From Abditibacteriota bacterium (GTDB lineage: Bacteria; Armatimonadota; UBA5829), in the NCBI GenBank assembly GCA_017958015.1, contig JAGDDM010000237.1, positions 1-5,532 on the forward strand: a stretch of 5,532 nt of DNA, in the 5' to 3' direction. Each line of letters opens with the position of its first letter. Within the stretch, counting starts at the first letter, position 1. Shown here one piece after another: positions 1-5,107 of this stretch. The notes beneath the pieces are model-generated. The model saw nothing but the letters and a program-made list of their open reading frames with translations. It was not told the DNA's origin and searched no databases. The position numbers were made by a program, and so were the translations under genes.

Positions 1-834
1 GTACACGTTGTCCGCCAGTTCCTCGTTGCTGCGGAGGGTGTTCAGATTGAACCGATCCGCCTTGAAGGGAGCGTAGTAGCGCACATTGTCGAAGGCCTTG
101 CAGGGCACATCCAGTTTGGCGTACTTCTCGAAGTCCTCCTCCTCGATGCCCCCCACGCCCGCATCCGCGTAGCGGGCCTCAAGTTCGTGACCCTTGGGGA
201 GAGTGGCGGGATAGTCCAGAAAGAGCATATCGGAGCCCTTCACATTGAAGCACACCACGGCGATGTCCTCTTTGTAGTGGGCGAAGATGCCGGAGAGCAT
301 GAACTCGATTGTACTTGTCTTGGTGGCAAGACCGGACACACCGGTTATGTTCAGGTGTGCCGCCTCGGGCCCCAAGAGAAACTCCGAGTCAAGATACACC
401 GGAGACAGCTCGTCGCCGTTTTGGTAGAGACCCACCGGAATGCCGGTTTTGTCCTTGTAGTCCATGCGCAGAGCGGCGCACACGGCGTCGTCATCCGCCA
501 GATACACCGGCGCCACCGGAACGGGCTGCAGAGGCTCCTCCGGGTCCACCCGCAGAACGCTGGCGGTGTAACACCGAACCTCCGGGCGCACCGTGGCCGC
601 CTCAAGACCCGGGTCCCCCTCGCAGCCGATGTAGTCGTGCATGGCGGAACCCAAATCGGTGAACCCCACTCCGTCGGTGACAATGCCGTAGACGGACAGG
701 TCGCCCTTTATGACTTTAACCAGGGTGCCGATGCCCACCTTGCTGTCGTCGGAAGCCCAGAAGTTGAAACTGTAGGCGGTGCTGGGCTTGTTTTCTATGG
801 CAACCACCTTGCCGATAAGCGTGAGAGGGGTCAT
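1..834 (-). CDS. HerA-like ATPase with HAS-barrel, partial (C-terminus beyond window edge)
   Basis: The first 278 residues of a probable HerA/DUF87-type ATPase are present. HerA proteins are hexameric DNA translocases that partner with the NurA nuclease in end resection. Residues 1-60 (LTLIGKVVAIENKPS, GIGTLVKV, YGIVTDGVGFTDL) look like a HAS-barrel, the beta-barrel that in this family docks the partner protein. A P-loop-like motif, GVSGLATKTS, lies at 165-174 after a hydrophobic AHLNITG strand. It is followed by a helix and a second strand, DIAVVCFNVKG, as in P-loop ATPases. The loop is not canonical: the Gly before Lys172 is Thr, and the loop is one residue longer than usual. Walker B, the arginine finger and the rest of the ATPase lie outside the window. 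The start is set by an ATGA overlap with the upstream small gene, which suggests translational coupling; GGAA and AAAGAG lie just before the ATG. Family assignment is from motif and context recognition. Confidence 0.75.
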   Translation of the reverse strand, partial: MTPLTLIGKVVAIENKPSTAYSFNFWASDDSKVGIGTLVKVIKGDLSVYGIVTDGVGFTDLGSAMHDYIGCEGDPGLEAATVRPEVRCYTASVLRVDPEEPLQPVPVAPVYLADDDAVCAALRMDYKDKTGIPVGLYQNGDELSPVYLDSEFLLGPEAAHLNITGVSGLATKTSTIEFMLSGIFAHYKEDIAVVCFNVKGSDMLFLDYPATLPKGHELEARYADAGVGGIEEEDFEKYAKLDVPCKAFDNVRYYAPFKADRFNLNTLRSNEELADNVY

Positions 835-1031
835 ATCTCTTTCCATTCCGGCTCGTCGCAGCCGCCGTCAATCACTGCCGCCCGGGCCTCGTCTATGTTT
901 TGGGGGTCTATAACGAAAACCCCATTGGCGTAATTCTCCGCGGCAACCGCCAGCGCTTCCTCGGGGCTGTCCGCCTCAACCGGAAAACTGTCGCTGATTG
1001 TCGCCTCTATAATAATCGTATATTTGGGCAT
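831..1031 (-). CDS. DpnD/PcfM-like small protein (66 aa)
   Basis: This short acidic protein begins MPKYTIIIEATISDSFPVEA. It continues with a helix rich in Glu and Ala (SPEEALAVAAENYANG), then a strand, VFVIDPQN. A beta strand with alternating hydrophobics, a V-E-A-x-S-x-E-E-A turn, a helix and a YxNG turn followed by a hydrophobic strand are the pattern I recall for DpnD/PcfM-like proteins, whose role is poorly known. The start at 1031 is chosen over a longer open frame reaching 1154 because AAGGAG (1038-1043) sits 6 nt upstream, and because the extension would overlap the preceding gene by more than 110 nt. The SD overlaps the TAA stop of the NurA-like gene (TAAGGAG), leaving a 10-nt gap, and the gene's own TGA overlaps the ATG of the HerA-like gene. 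Its position between nuclease and ATPase suggests it is an accessory or stoichiometry-controlling member of the same complex. That role is inference. Confidence 0.7.
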   Translation of the reverse strand: MPKYTIIIEATISDSFPVEADSPEEALAVAAENYANGVFVIDPQNIDEARAAVIDGGCDEPEWKEI

Positions 1032-1037
1032 TGTCGT

Positions 1038-1043
1038 CTCCTT
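1038..1043 (-). promoter_or_regulatory. SD of the small DpnD/PcfM-like gene, fused to the upstream stop
   Basis: On the minus strand AAGGAG lies 6 nt before the ATG at 1031. It overlaps the TAA stop of the NurA-like gene (TAAGGAG), an arrangement that favours re-initiation by terminating ribosomes. It decides the start of the small gene. Confidence 0.8.
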
Positions 1044-2040
1044 ACACTCTCCACGCCCGAATGGACGCTTCACTGGGGGCCTTGCTCCGCAGGTACTGCT
1101 CGCAGTCCCGGATGGTATAAAACATTCTGTCCCACCTGCCGTCCGGGAGGGCAATGGGGTTCCGCTCCGCCAGAAGCCAGCGGGAAATCATGTCCGCGTT
1201 CTCAAGGGCGCGGTTGTCGGCGGGGGCGTCCACTCTGATAAGTCCGAAGGACAAATCGTGTCCGGCGGGGTTCCGCAGGCGCAGATACCAACTGTACACC
1301 GGGGTCAAACTCTCCCCGGCGTAGGGCTGAAATATACCGCTCCGCTCCCCCTCCCGGAGGGCAAAGATGAGGCTCTGTCCCTCGGCGTCGAAATACTGTG
1401 TGGGGTGGCTCTTTACCGCTCCGATAATGTTGGGGTTGTCAAAACGTTCCTGATTGCCGCCAAGGGTCCAGATGAGGGAACCGTCAACGAGGAGATAGTC
1501 CCCCCTGCCGCTCATCTCCCGTATCCACTTCCGGGAGAGCTGCCGCTCCAGACGGCCGCGCTTGTCGCCGATTGCCGCCCGGGCGTACTCACCCATTTTG
1601 AGGATGGTGTCCTCCTCCGGCTTGGAGTCGGTGACCTTTATTCCCCTTGCCGTGAGGGGCGACACGTCCATAAGGTCCGTTGGGAGATAGAATGACTCGT
1701 CGAAGGCGAAGTCGTGGGTGCGCATGCGCTTGTCCTCGCCGCGGACCCGCACGCAGGCGGCCACATAGCCGTACACAAGGGGAATGTTGCCCATGTAGGC
1801 GGGAATGTGCTTTCGCTCTATGCCGTCCAGAAAGTAACGTATTTTCCCGTGCTCGGGGGCGCCCACCTCTCTGCCGTCCAGCCTGCCGGCGGGATCAACG
1901 ATATCCGCCCTGCCACGGCGAATCTCAAGACTCTGACCGAGGCTGTGCTCCTCATCCGCTATTTCGGCGGAGACAATTTTAAGGGATTTGTCTCCGCTTT
2001 CTCTTGCGTATTTGACCAATGATTTTATAAGGTTGCTCAT
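1042..2040 (-). CDS. NurA-like nuclease domain protein (332 aa)
   Basis: This is a probable NurA-type nuclease, the RNase H-fold-like exonuclease that works with HerA on DNA ends. Seen directly: a first acidic motif, RYFLDGIERK (D72-G73), is followed by a strand-rich stretch, VYGYVAACVRV. A long basic helical stretch with RGRLERQLSRKWI (161-173) comes next, then a second acidic motif, DYLLVDGSLIW (D186-G187-S188). After that come GAVKSH (K210) and a C-terminal region ending in a helix (LPDGRWDRMFYTIRDCEQYLRS). Two Asp-Gly motifs, a basic helix and a downstream Lys fit my memory of NurA. The length of 332 residues is within the family range. The start at 2040 is the only plausible one, because no in-frame ATG, GTG or TTG lies close upstream and the next Met is residue 83. 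It is the first gene of the operon with the small protein and the HerA-like ATPase, which strengthens the call. It has no SD at normal distance and may be leaderless. Confidence 0.68.
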   Translation of the reverse strand: MSNLIKSLVKYARESGDKSLKIVSAEIADEEHSLGQSLEIRRGRADIVDPAGRLDGREVGAPEHGKIRYFLDGIERKHIPAYMGNIPLVYGYVAACVRVRGEDKRMRTHDFAFDESFYLPTDLMDVSPLTARGIKVTDSKPEEDTILKMGEYARAAIGDKRGRLERQLSRKWIREMSGRGDYLLVDGSLIWTLGGNQERFDNPNIIGAVKSHPTQYFDAEGQSLIFALREGERSGIFQPYAGESLTPVYSWYLRLRNPAGHDLSFGLIRVDAPADNRALENADMISRWLLAERNPIALPDGRWDRMFYTIRDCEQYLRSKAPSEASIRAWRV

Positions 2041-2047
2041 ATATAAT

Positions 2048-2056
2048 ATTATACCA
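2048..2056 (-). promoter_or_regulatory. Extended -10 promoter of the NurA-like operon (leaderless start)
   Basis: On the minus strand the sequence reads TGGTATAAT, a perfect extended -10, ending 7 nt before the ATG at 2040. Transcription would begin at or within a nucleotide or two of the start codon. No good -35 is found at 16-18 bp; the hexamer at 17 bp is AGATTC. The element would therefore rely on the extended -10. No ribosome binding site exists at a usable distance, the nearest GGAAAGGAA being about 20 nt upstream. Confidence 0.65.
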
Positions 2057-2076
2057 CAATTTCCTTTCCGGAATCT

Positions 2077-2104
2077 TTGCAAACAAATATAAAGGTGGTA
2101 TAAT
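2077..2104 (+). promoter_or_regulatory. pfkA promoter
   Basis: TTGCAA at 2077-2082 (4 of 6 matches to TTGACA) is followed after 16 bp by TATAAT at 2099-2104, preceded by TGG (extended -10). The predicted transcription start is near 2111, which gives a 5' UTR of about 38 nt before the ATG of pfkA at 2149. Confidence 0.75.
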
Positions 2105-2112
2105 ATATTTAT

Positions 2113-2132
2113 GGTGTTCAACAAATAACACC
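2113..2132 (+). other. 5'-proximal hairpin in the pfkA leader
   Basis: GGTGTT (2113-2118) and AACACC (2127-2132) form a 6-bp stem with an 8-nt loop. It begins about two nucleotides from the predicted transcript end and finishes 3 nt before the SD. It could protect the 5' end of the mRNA or tune SD access. It is too small to be a recognisable riboswitch. Confidence 0.4.
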
Positions 2133-2135
2133 GAA

Positions 2136-2140
2136 CGGAG
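2136..2140 (+). promoter_or_regulatory. pfkA ribosome binding site
   Basis: CGGAG lies 8 nt before the ATG at 2149. Together with the family-typical N-terminus (MKRIAVMTSGGDSPGMN) it fixes the start. Confidence 0.7.
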
Positions 2141-2148
2141 TAACACAA

Positions 2149-3120
2149 ATGAAAAGAATAGCTGTAATGACAAGCGGGGGCGACTCCCCCGGAATGAACG
2201 CCTGTGTGCGGTCGGTTGTCCGCTGCGCTCTTGCCAAGGGCATTGAAGTAATGGGCGTAAAACGGGGCTACTACGGCCTCATCAACAACGACATCGCGGA
2301 GCTTGACTCCAGAGACGTGGGCGGCATCATCCGCCAGGGCGGCACCATGCTCATGAGCGCCCGCTGTCTTGAGTTCAAAACCGAAGAGGGACAGAAAAGA
2401 GCCCTTGACGTTTTGGGCGGCTGGGATATCGAAGGCATGGTTGTAATCGGCGGCGACGGCTCCCTCACGGGCGCCAAGGTCCTCTCCGATCTGGGCTTCC
2501 CCACCGTGGGCGTCCCCGCCTCCATCGACAACGACATCAACGGCACCGACTCCAGCATCGGCGTCGACACCGCCCTCAACACCATCCTGGACGCCATCGA
2601 CAAGATTAAAGACACCGCCTCCGCCCACCAGCGCACCTTCATCATCGAGGTCATGGGCAGAGCCCAGGGCTATCTCGCCATGGTCAGCGGCATCGTGGGC
2701 GGCGCGGAAATCGTGGTCATCCCCGGACAGGAACCCGAAAAGGAAAAGGTTATCAAGTCCGTAAAAACCGCTTTCATCAGCGGCAAGCCCCACTACATCG
2801 CCGTGGTGGCCGAAGGCGCCAATTCCGCCGACAAGTCCATGACGGAAACTCTGGCAAGCTACGTCCGCGAGGCGGGCTACGACGTCAGAGTCACGGTTCT
2901 GGGGCACGTACAGCGGGGCGGCAGTCCCTCCGCTTTCGACAGACTCCTGGCCACCCGCTTCGGCGCCTCCGCCGTGGAGTTCCTCCTGGACGGCAAAACC
3001 GGCGTCATGACCGGACTTCAGGGCCGCAAAATCGTCCCGGTCCCCTTCGAGGACGTCATCGGCAAGCACCCGGACCTCAATCCCCACACTCTGTCCCTTG
3101 CCGGAATCCTGGCGAAATAG
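2149..3120 (+). CDS. pfkA: 6-phosphofructokinase (323 aa)
   Basis: A cytoplasmic glycolytic enzyme that phosphorylates fructose 6-phosphate to fructose 1,6-bisphosphate. All family blocks are present in order: the nucleotide-loop TSGGDSPGMN (8-17), GGT and SAR (R72) at 64-72, IGGDGS with Gly104 (100-105), PASIDNDINGTD with the catalytic base Asp127 (123-134), SAHQR (158-162), EVMGR (167-171), AEG with Glu222 (221-223) and the substrate-binding LGHVQRGGSP (251-260). Numbering matches E. coli PfkA through residue 222, and the length (323 aa) is close to its 320. Gly104 points to ATP rather than pyrophosphate as phosphoryl donor, since PPi enzymes carry Asp there. Residue 124 is Ala, where E. 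coli has Gly and PPi or group III enzymes have Lys; Thr125 is replaced by Ser. The gene stands alone, divergent from the NurA-like operon, with its own promoter and terminator. Confidence 0.97.
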   Translation: MKRIAVMTSGGDSPGMNACVRSVVRCALAKGIEVMGVKRGYYGLINNDIAELDSRDVGGIIRQGGTMLMSARCLEFKTEEGQKRALDVLGGWDIEGMVVIGGDGSLTGAKVLSDLGFPTVGVPASIDNDINGTDSSIGVDTALNTILDAIDKIKDTASAHQRTFIIEVMGRAQGYLAMVSGIVGGAEIVVIPGQEPEKEKVIKSVKTAFISGKPHYIAVVAEGANSADKSMTETLASYVREAGYDVRVTVLGHVQRGGSPSAFDRLLATRFGASAVEFLLDGKTGVMTGLQGRKIVPVPFEDVIGKHPDLNPHTLSLAGILAK

Positions 3121-3139
3121 TTTACAACCACCGACACAA

Positions 3140-3171
3140 AAAAATCGCTCCCGATTGCGGGAGCGATTTTT
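3140..3171. terminator. Bidirectional intrinsic terminator between pfkA and the LRR gene
   Basis: A 14-bp perfect stem (3140-3153 with 3158-3171) closes on the 4-nt loop ATTG. The core is TCGCTCCC paired with GGGAGCGA. It is flanked by T-runs in both directions: TTTTT at the 3' side for pfkA, and seven T on the minus strand (3138-3144) for the LRR gene. It begins 20 nt after the pfkA stop and 12 nt after the LRR stop, so it can serve both converging genes. Confidence 0.93.
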
Positions 3172-3182
3172 ACGTTTAACGA

Positions 3183-5012
3183 TTAATCGAATCTGGGGAT
3201 GTATCTCACACCGCTCGGTGTGGAAATTCCGATGACTTTGATAAAGTCGCCCACACTTCCGTTGATGCCTTTAACGGTGAGGGGTCCGGAGCCGTTGTCG
3301 ATGACGCAGGAGGGGCCCTCGGCGGAGAACTCGGATTTCACGATTTTACCCCACACCCGAACGAGGTTGTTCTTATTGAGGCCGACTTTCGTAAGTCCCA
3401 GTGGTCTCAGGGGGTCGCCGGCGGCCACGGAGTATTTTCCGACGATGATATATTTACCGTCGGCATCGGACGCCACCGTTCCGTCGAGAAGAGTAAACTT
3501 GCTTCCTTCCGCCCCGGTGAAGCCTTCGGAACCGAAGTCCAGTCTGATGCCCCGAAGTCTGTCGCCGGTGACTGCGTAGATGTCGCCGCCTAAATCCCGG
3601 CTGTTGTTCACGGCGATGAGTTTGAATCTGATGTCCACATTGGCGCCGTCCTCAGCCGCGTCAAACTCCTCAAGGGTGTTCACCGGCGTGTAGTCGACCA
3701 CATCGTCGGGAATGTCGTGCTGCGTGGTAAGCTGGACCGCCGCGTTCTCATCGCTCAGCAGTTTCTTCAGCTGGGTCAGCGACAGGCGGTTGTAATTGAG
3801 GTCCGGCTGCTCACTGTTCCAATTGTTGTTTTTCAGCGCCGAAAGGCTGTCCGGCAGAGCGGTGAGCTCGTTGCGGGAAAGGTCCAGCGTTTTCAGACCG
3901 GTGAGAGCGGACAGGGAACTCGGCACCGAAAGGAAGCCGTTGCTCGCGGCGCTCAGGGATACAAGGCCGGTCAGGGAACAAACAACTTCGGGAAACTCGG
4001 GGAAATTGTTGCCGGAAATATCCAGCGTCCTAAGACTCCTCATGTAGGTTATAACGGACGGAATAGACGTGAGCTCGTTCTCGGACGCGTCCAAGGACGC
4101 GAGGTTGTCCATGCCCACCATGTTCGCCGGAAGATATGTGAGTTTGTTGCCGCTTATGTTGAGATATTCCAAACTGTCAAGCAAATCGATAGTCGTGGGC
4201 AGCGCGGTGAGTTTGTTGCCGGAAAGAGAAGCCCACCGCAGACTCGACAAGTTACAGAACTCCGTGGGCAGACTCTCAAGCCCGTTGTTTTCGAGACTCA
4301 GCTCCGCGAGATTCGTCAAATCCTCAATGACCGCGGGCAGATAGATCAGTTTATTGTTGTTCACGGAGAGATATTTGAGGGCGGACATATTCCCCACCGT
4401 GTAATGGAGTTCCTCGATTTTGTTGTTGTCGAGATTCAGCCACTGCAGCGACTCCGCGTAGCCTATTTCCGTGGGCACATATGTGAGCTCGTTGGTGCCG
4501 AGATCCAGCCGGGTCAGATTTCCGAGACTCGCGAAGTTCGTGAACACGAGGCTGATTTTGTTGTTGGCGAGGTTCAGCTTTTTCAGATTGGTGAGGTTGC
4601 CCAGCATGGGCATGAGAATAACAATCTCGTTGCCGTCGGCGCTCAACTCCTCCAGGTTGGGAAACCAAGCGGAGTTGGCGGTGAGAGTCGCCAGCTTGTT
4701 CTCCCCCACATCCAGAACCTTCAGATTATCGAGCCCGGAGAAAGCGTCGGTCAATTCCGTAAGATTGTTTCCCCGAAGTTCCAGCCGCTCCAGGTAGGAA
4801 AGATCCCCCAAGGTGGCGGGAAGGGAAGACAGTCCGCAGTTGTCGGCAAAAACGGAGACGATGTGGCCGTCCCGAGCGGTAAAAGTGACATCCCCCGTCG
4901 CCAACGCCCGAAGGTCATTCAGAGCCGCCAGCTCCCCCGCGGGAACATCATCGGCAAAAGCGGCGGTTGCCGCCAGCATACAAAGCGCGAATAAAGCGAT
5001 AAGTTTTTTCAT
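3183..5012 (-). CDS. Secreted leucine-rich-repeat protein with OB-like C-terminal region (609 aa)
   Basis: Residues 1-20 are a clear Sec signal peptide: MKK, a hydrophobic core, then AFA before DD, a signal peptidase I site. The only Cys in it is not in a lipobox, so a lipoprotein is unlikely. Residues 49-70 are an N-terminal, repeat-like cap. Residues 71-392 hold fourteen 23-residue LRRs of pattern LxxLxxLxLxxNxLxxLPxxIxx with no insertions, followed by a degenerate repeat to about 412. Residues about 442-609 are beta-rich with two segments that recall OB-fold modules: VDIRFKLIAVNN to IIVGKYSV, then LVRVWGKIVKS, VIDNGSG and VGDFIKVIGIS. No transmembrane anchor, LPXTG or other sorting signal is seen at the C-terminus (YIPRFD). 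The start has an SD (GAGGA) and a strong promoter. LRR proteins of this kind usually bind proteins or glycans at the cell surface or outside the cell; the ligand is unknown. Confidence 0.85.
   Translation of the reverse strand: MKKLIALFALCMLAATAAFADDVPAGELAALNDLRALATGDVTFTARDGHIVSVFADNCGLSSLPATLGDLSYLERLELRGNNLTELTDAFSGLDNLKVLDVGENKLATLTANSAWFPNLEELSADGNEIVILMPMLGNLTNLKKLNLANNKISLVFTNFASLGNLTRLDLGTNELTYVPTEIGYAESLQWLNLDNNKIEELHYTVGNMSALKYLSVNNNKLIYLPAVIEDLTNLAELSLENNGLESLPTEFCNLSSLRWASLSGNKLTALPTTIDLLDSLEYLNISGNKLTYLPANMVGMDNLASLDASENELTSIPSVITYMRSLRTLDISGNNFPEFPEVVCSLTGLVSLSAASNGFLSVPSSLSALTGLKTLDLSRNELTALPDSLSALKNNNWNSEQPDLNYNRLSLTQLKKLLSDENAAVQLTTQHDIPDDVVDYTPVNTLEEFDAAEDGANVDIRFKLIAVNNSRDLGGDIYAVTGDRLRGIRLDFGSEGFTGAEGSKFTLLDGTVASDADGKYIIVGKYSVAAGDPLRPLGLTKVGLNKNNLVRVWGKIVKSEFSAEGPSCVIDNGSGPLTVKGINGSVGDFIKVIGISTPSGVRYIPRFD
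3837..4802 (-). repeat. Fourteen tandem 69-bp LRR-coding units
   Basis: This stretch encodes residues 71-392 of the LRR protein as exactly 14 units of 69 nt, all in the same register. Unit starts fall at residues 71, 94, 117, 140 and so on, every 23, to 370. The units are diverged at the DNA level, apart from similar neighbours such as those with SGNKLTALP and SGNKLTYLP, so this is an old protein repeat rather than a recent DNA expansion. Confidence 0.9.
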
Positions 5013-5048
5013 AAAACTTCCTCACATGATGAATTTTAAACCCATGCT

Positions 5049-5077
5049 ATTATACCAAAAAATCCCGCCCGTTTCAA
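5049..5077 (-). promoter_or_regulatory. LRR gene promoter, nested in the upstream terminator
   Basis: On the minus strand TTGAAA (5077-5072, five of six matches to TTGACA) is followed after exactly 17 bp by TATAAT (5054-5049), preceded by TGG (extended -10). The predicted start is near 5042, giving a leader of about 30 nt with SD GAGGA before the ATG at 5012. The -35 lies across the loop and arm of the terminator hairpin, and the spacer is the 3' arm plus its U-tract. Confidence 0.8.
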
Positions 5078-5092
5078 TTTTAACGGGCGGGA
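5057..5092 (-). terminator. Intrinsic terminator of the glycosidase gene
   Basis: On the minus strand an 11-bp GC-rich stem (TCCCGCCCGTT paired with AACGGGCGGGA, 5063-5073 with 5082-5092) has an 8-nt loop and is followed directly by six T (5062-5057). It starts 15 nt after the stop codon at 5108. In the plus direction it lacks a T-run, so it is one-directional. Confidence 0.92.
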
Positions 5093-5107
5093 CGTTATAT
5101 TCGAAAA

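Larger units (their letters stand above)
2046..2106. repeat. 12-bp inverted repeat carrying both divergent -10 elements
   Basis: ATATTATACCAC at 2046-2057 is the exact reverse complement of GTGGTATAATAT at 2095-2106. Each arm contains one TGGTATAAT extended -10, so the two divergent promoters are mirror images with a 37-bp spacer. The spacer also holds two adjacent 8-bp palindromes, TTCCGGAA (2066-2073) and TTTGCAAA (2076-2083). These could be operator half-sites or chance. Confidence 0.75.

Noticed and set aside
187..933. Plus-strand ORF (248 codons) opposite the HerA-like gene
   Set aside because: It is antisense to a recognisable HAS-barrel and P-loop protein, spans the junction between two real genes, is rich in His/Gly/Val as expected for an antisense frame, and has no SD.
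1032..1154. N-terminal extension of the small protein to an ATG at 1154
   Set aside because: The extension would overlap the NurA-like coding sequence by more than 110 nt and is Cys/Pro/Arg-rich shadow sequence. The start at 1031 has a proper SD at 6 nt.
2041..3087. Open reading frame continuing from the NurA-like gene antisense through nearly all of pfkA (total 681 codons)
   Set aside because: It is a shadow of pfkA codon usage. The part beyond 2040 crosses the intergenic promoter region, gives a low-complexity Ala/Gly/Asp/His-rich translation, and lacks an SD-supported start. The NurA-like protein starts cleanly at 2040.
3207..3222. CACACCG/CGGTGTG inverted repeat near the end of the LRR gene
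   Set aside because: It lies inside the coding sequence with only a 2-nt loop and no T-run, and a strong terminator already follows the stop codon. It is probably chance from coding GC content.
3717..4994. Long plus-strand ORF (425 codons) opposite the LRR gene
   Set aside because: It mirrors the 69-bp LRR periodicity and yields a repetitive Gln/Val/Gly/Arg-rich translation with no family features, promoter or SD. The minus-strand LRR protein with signal peptide is clearly the real gene.
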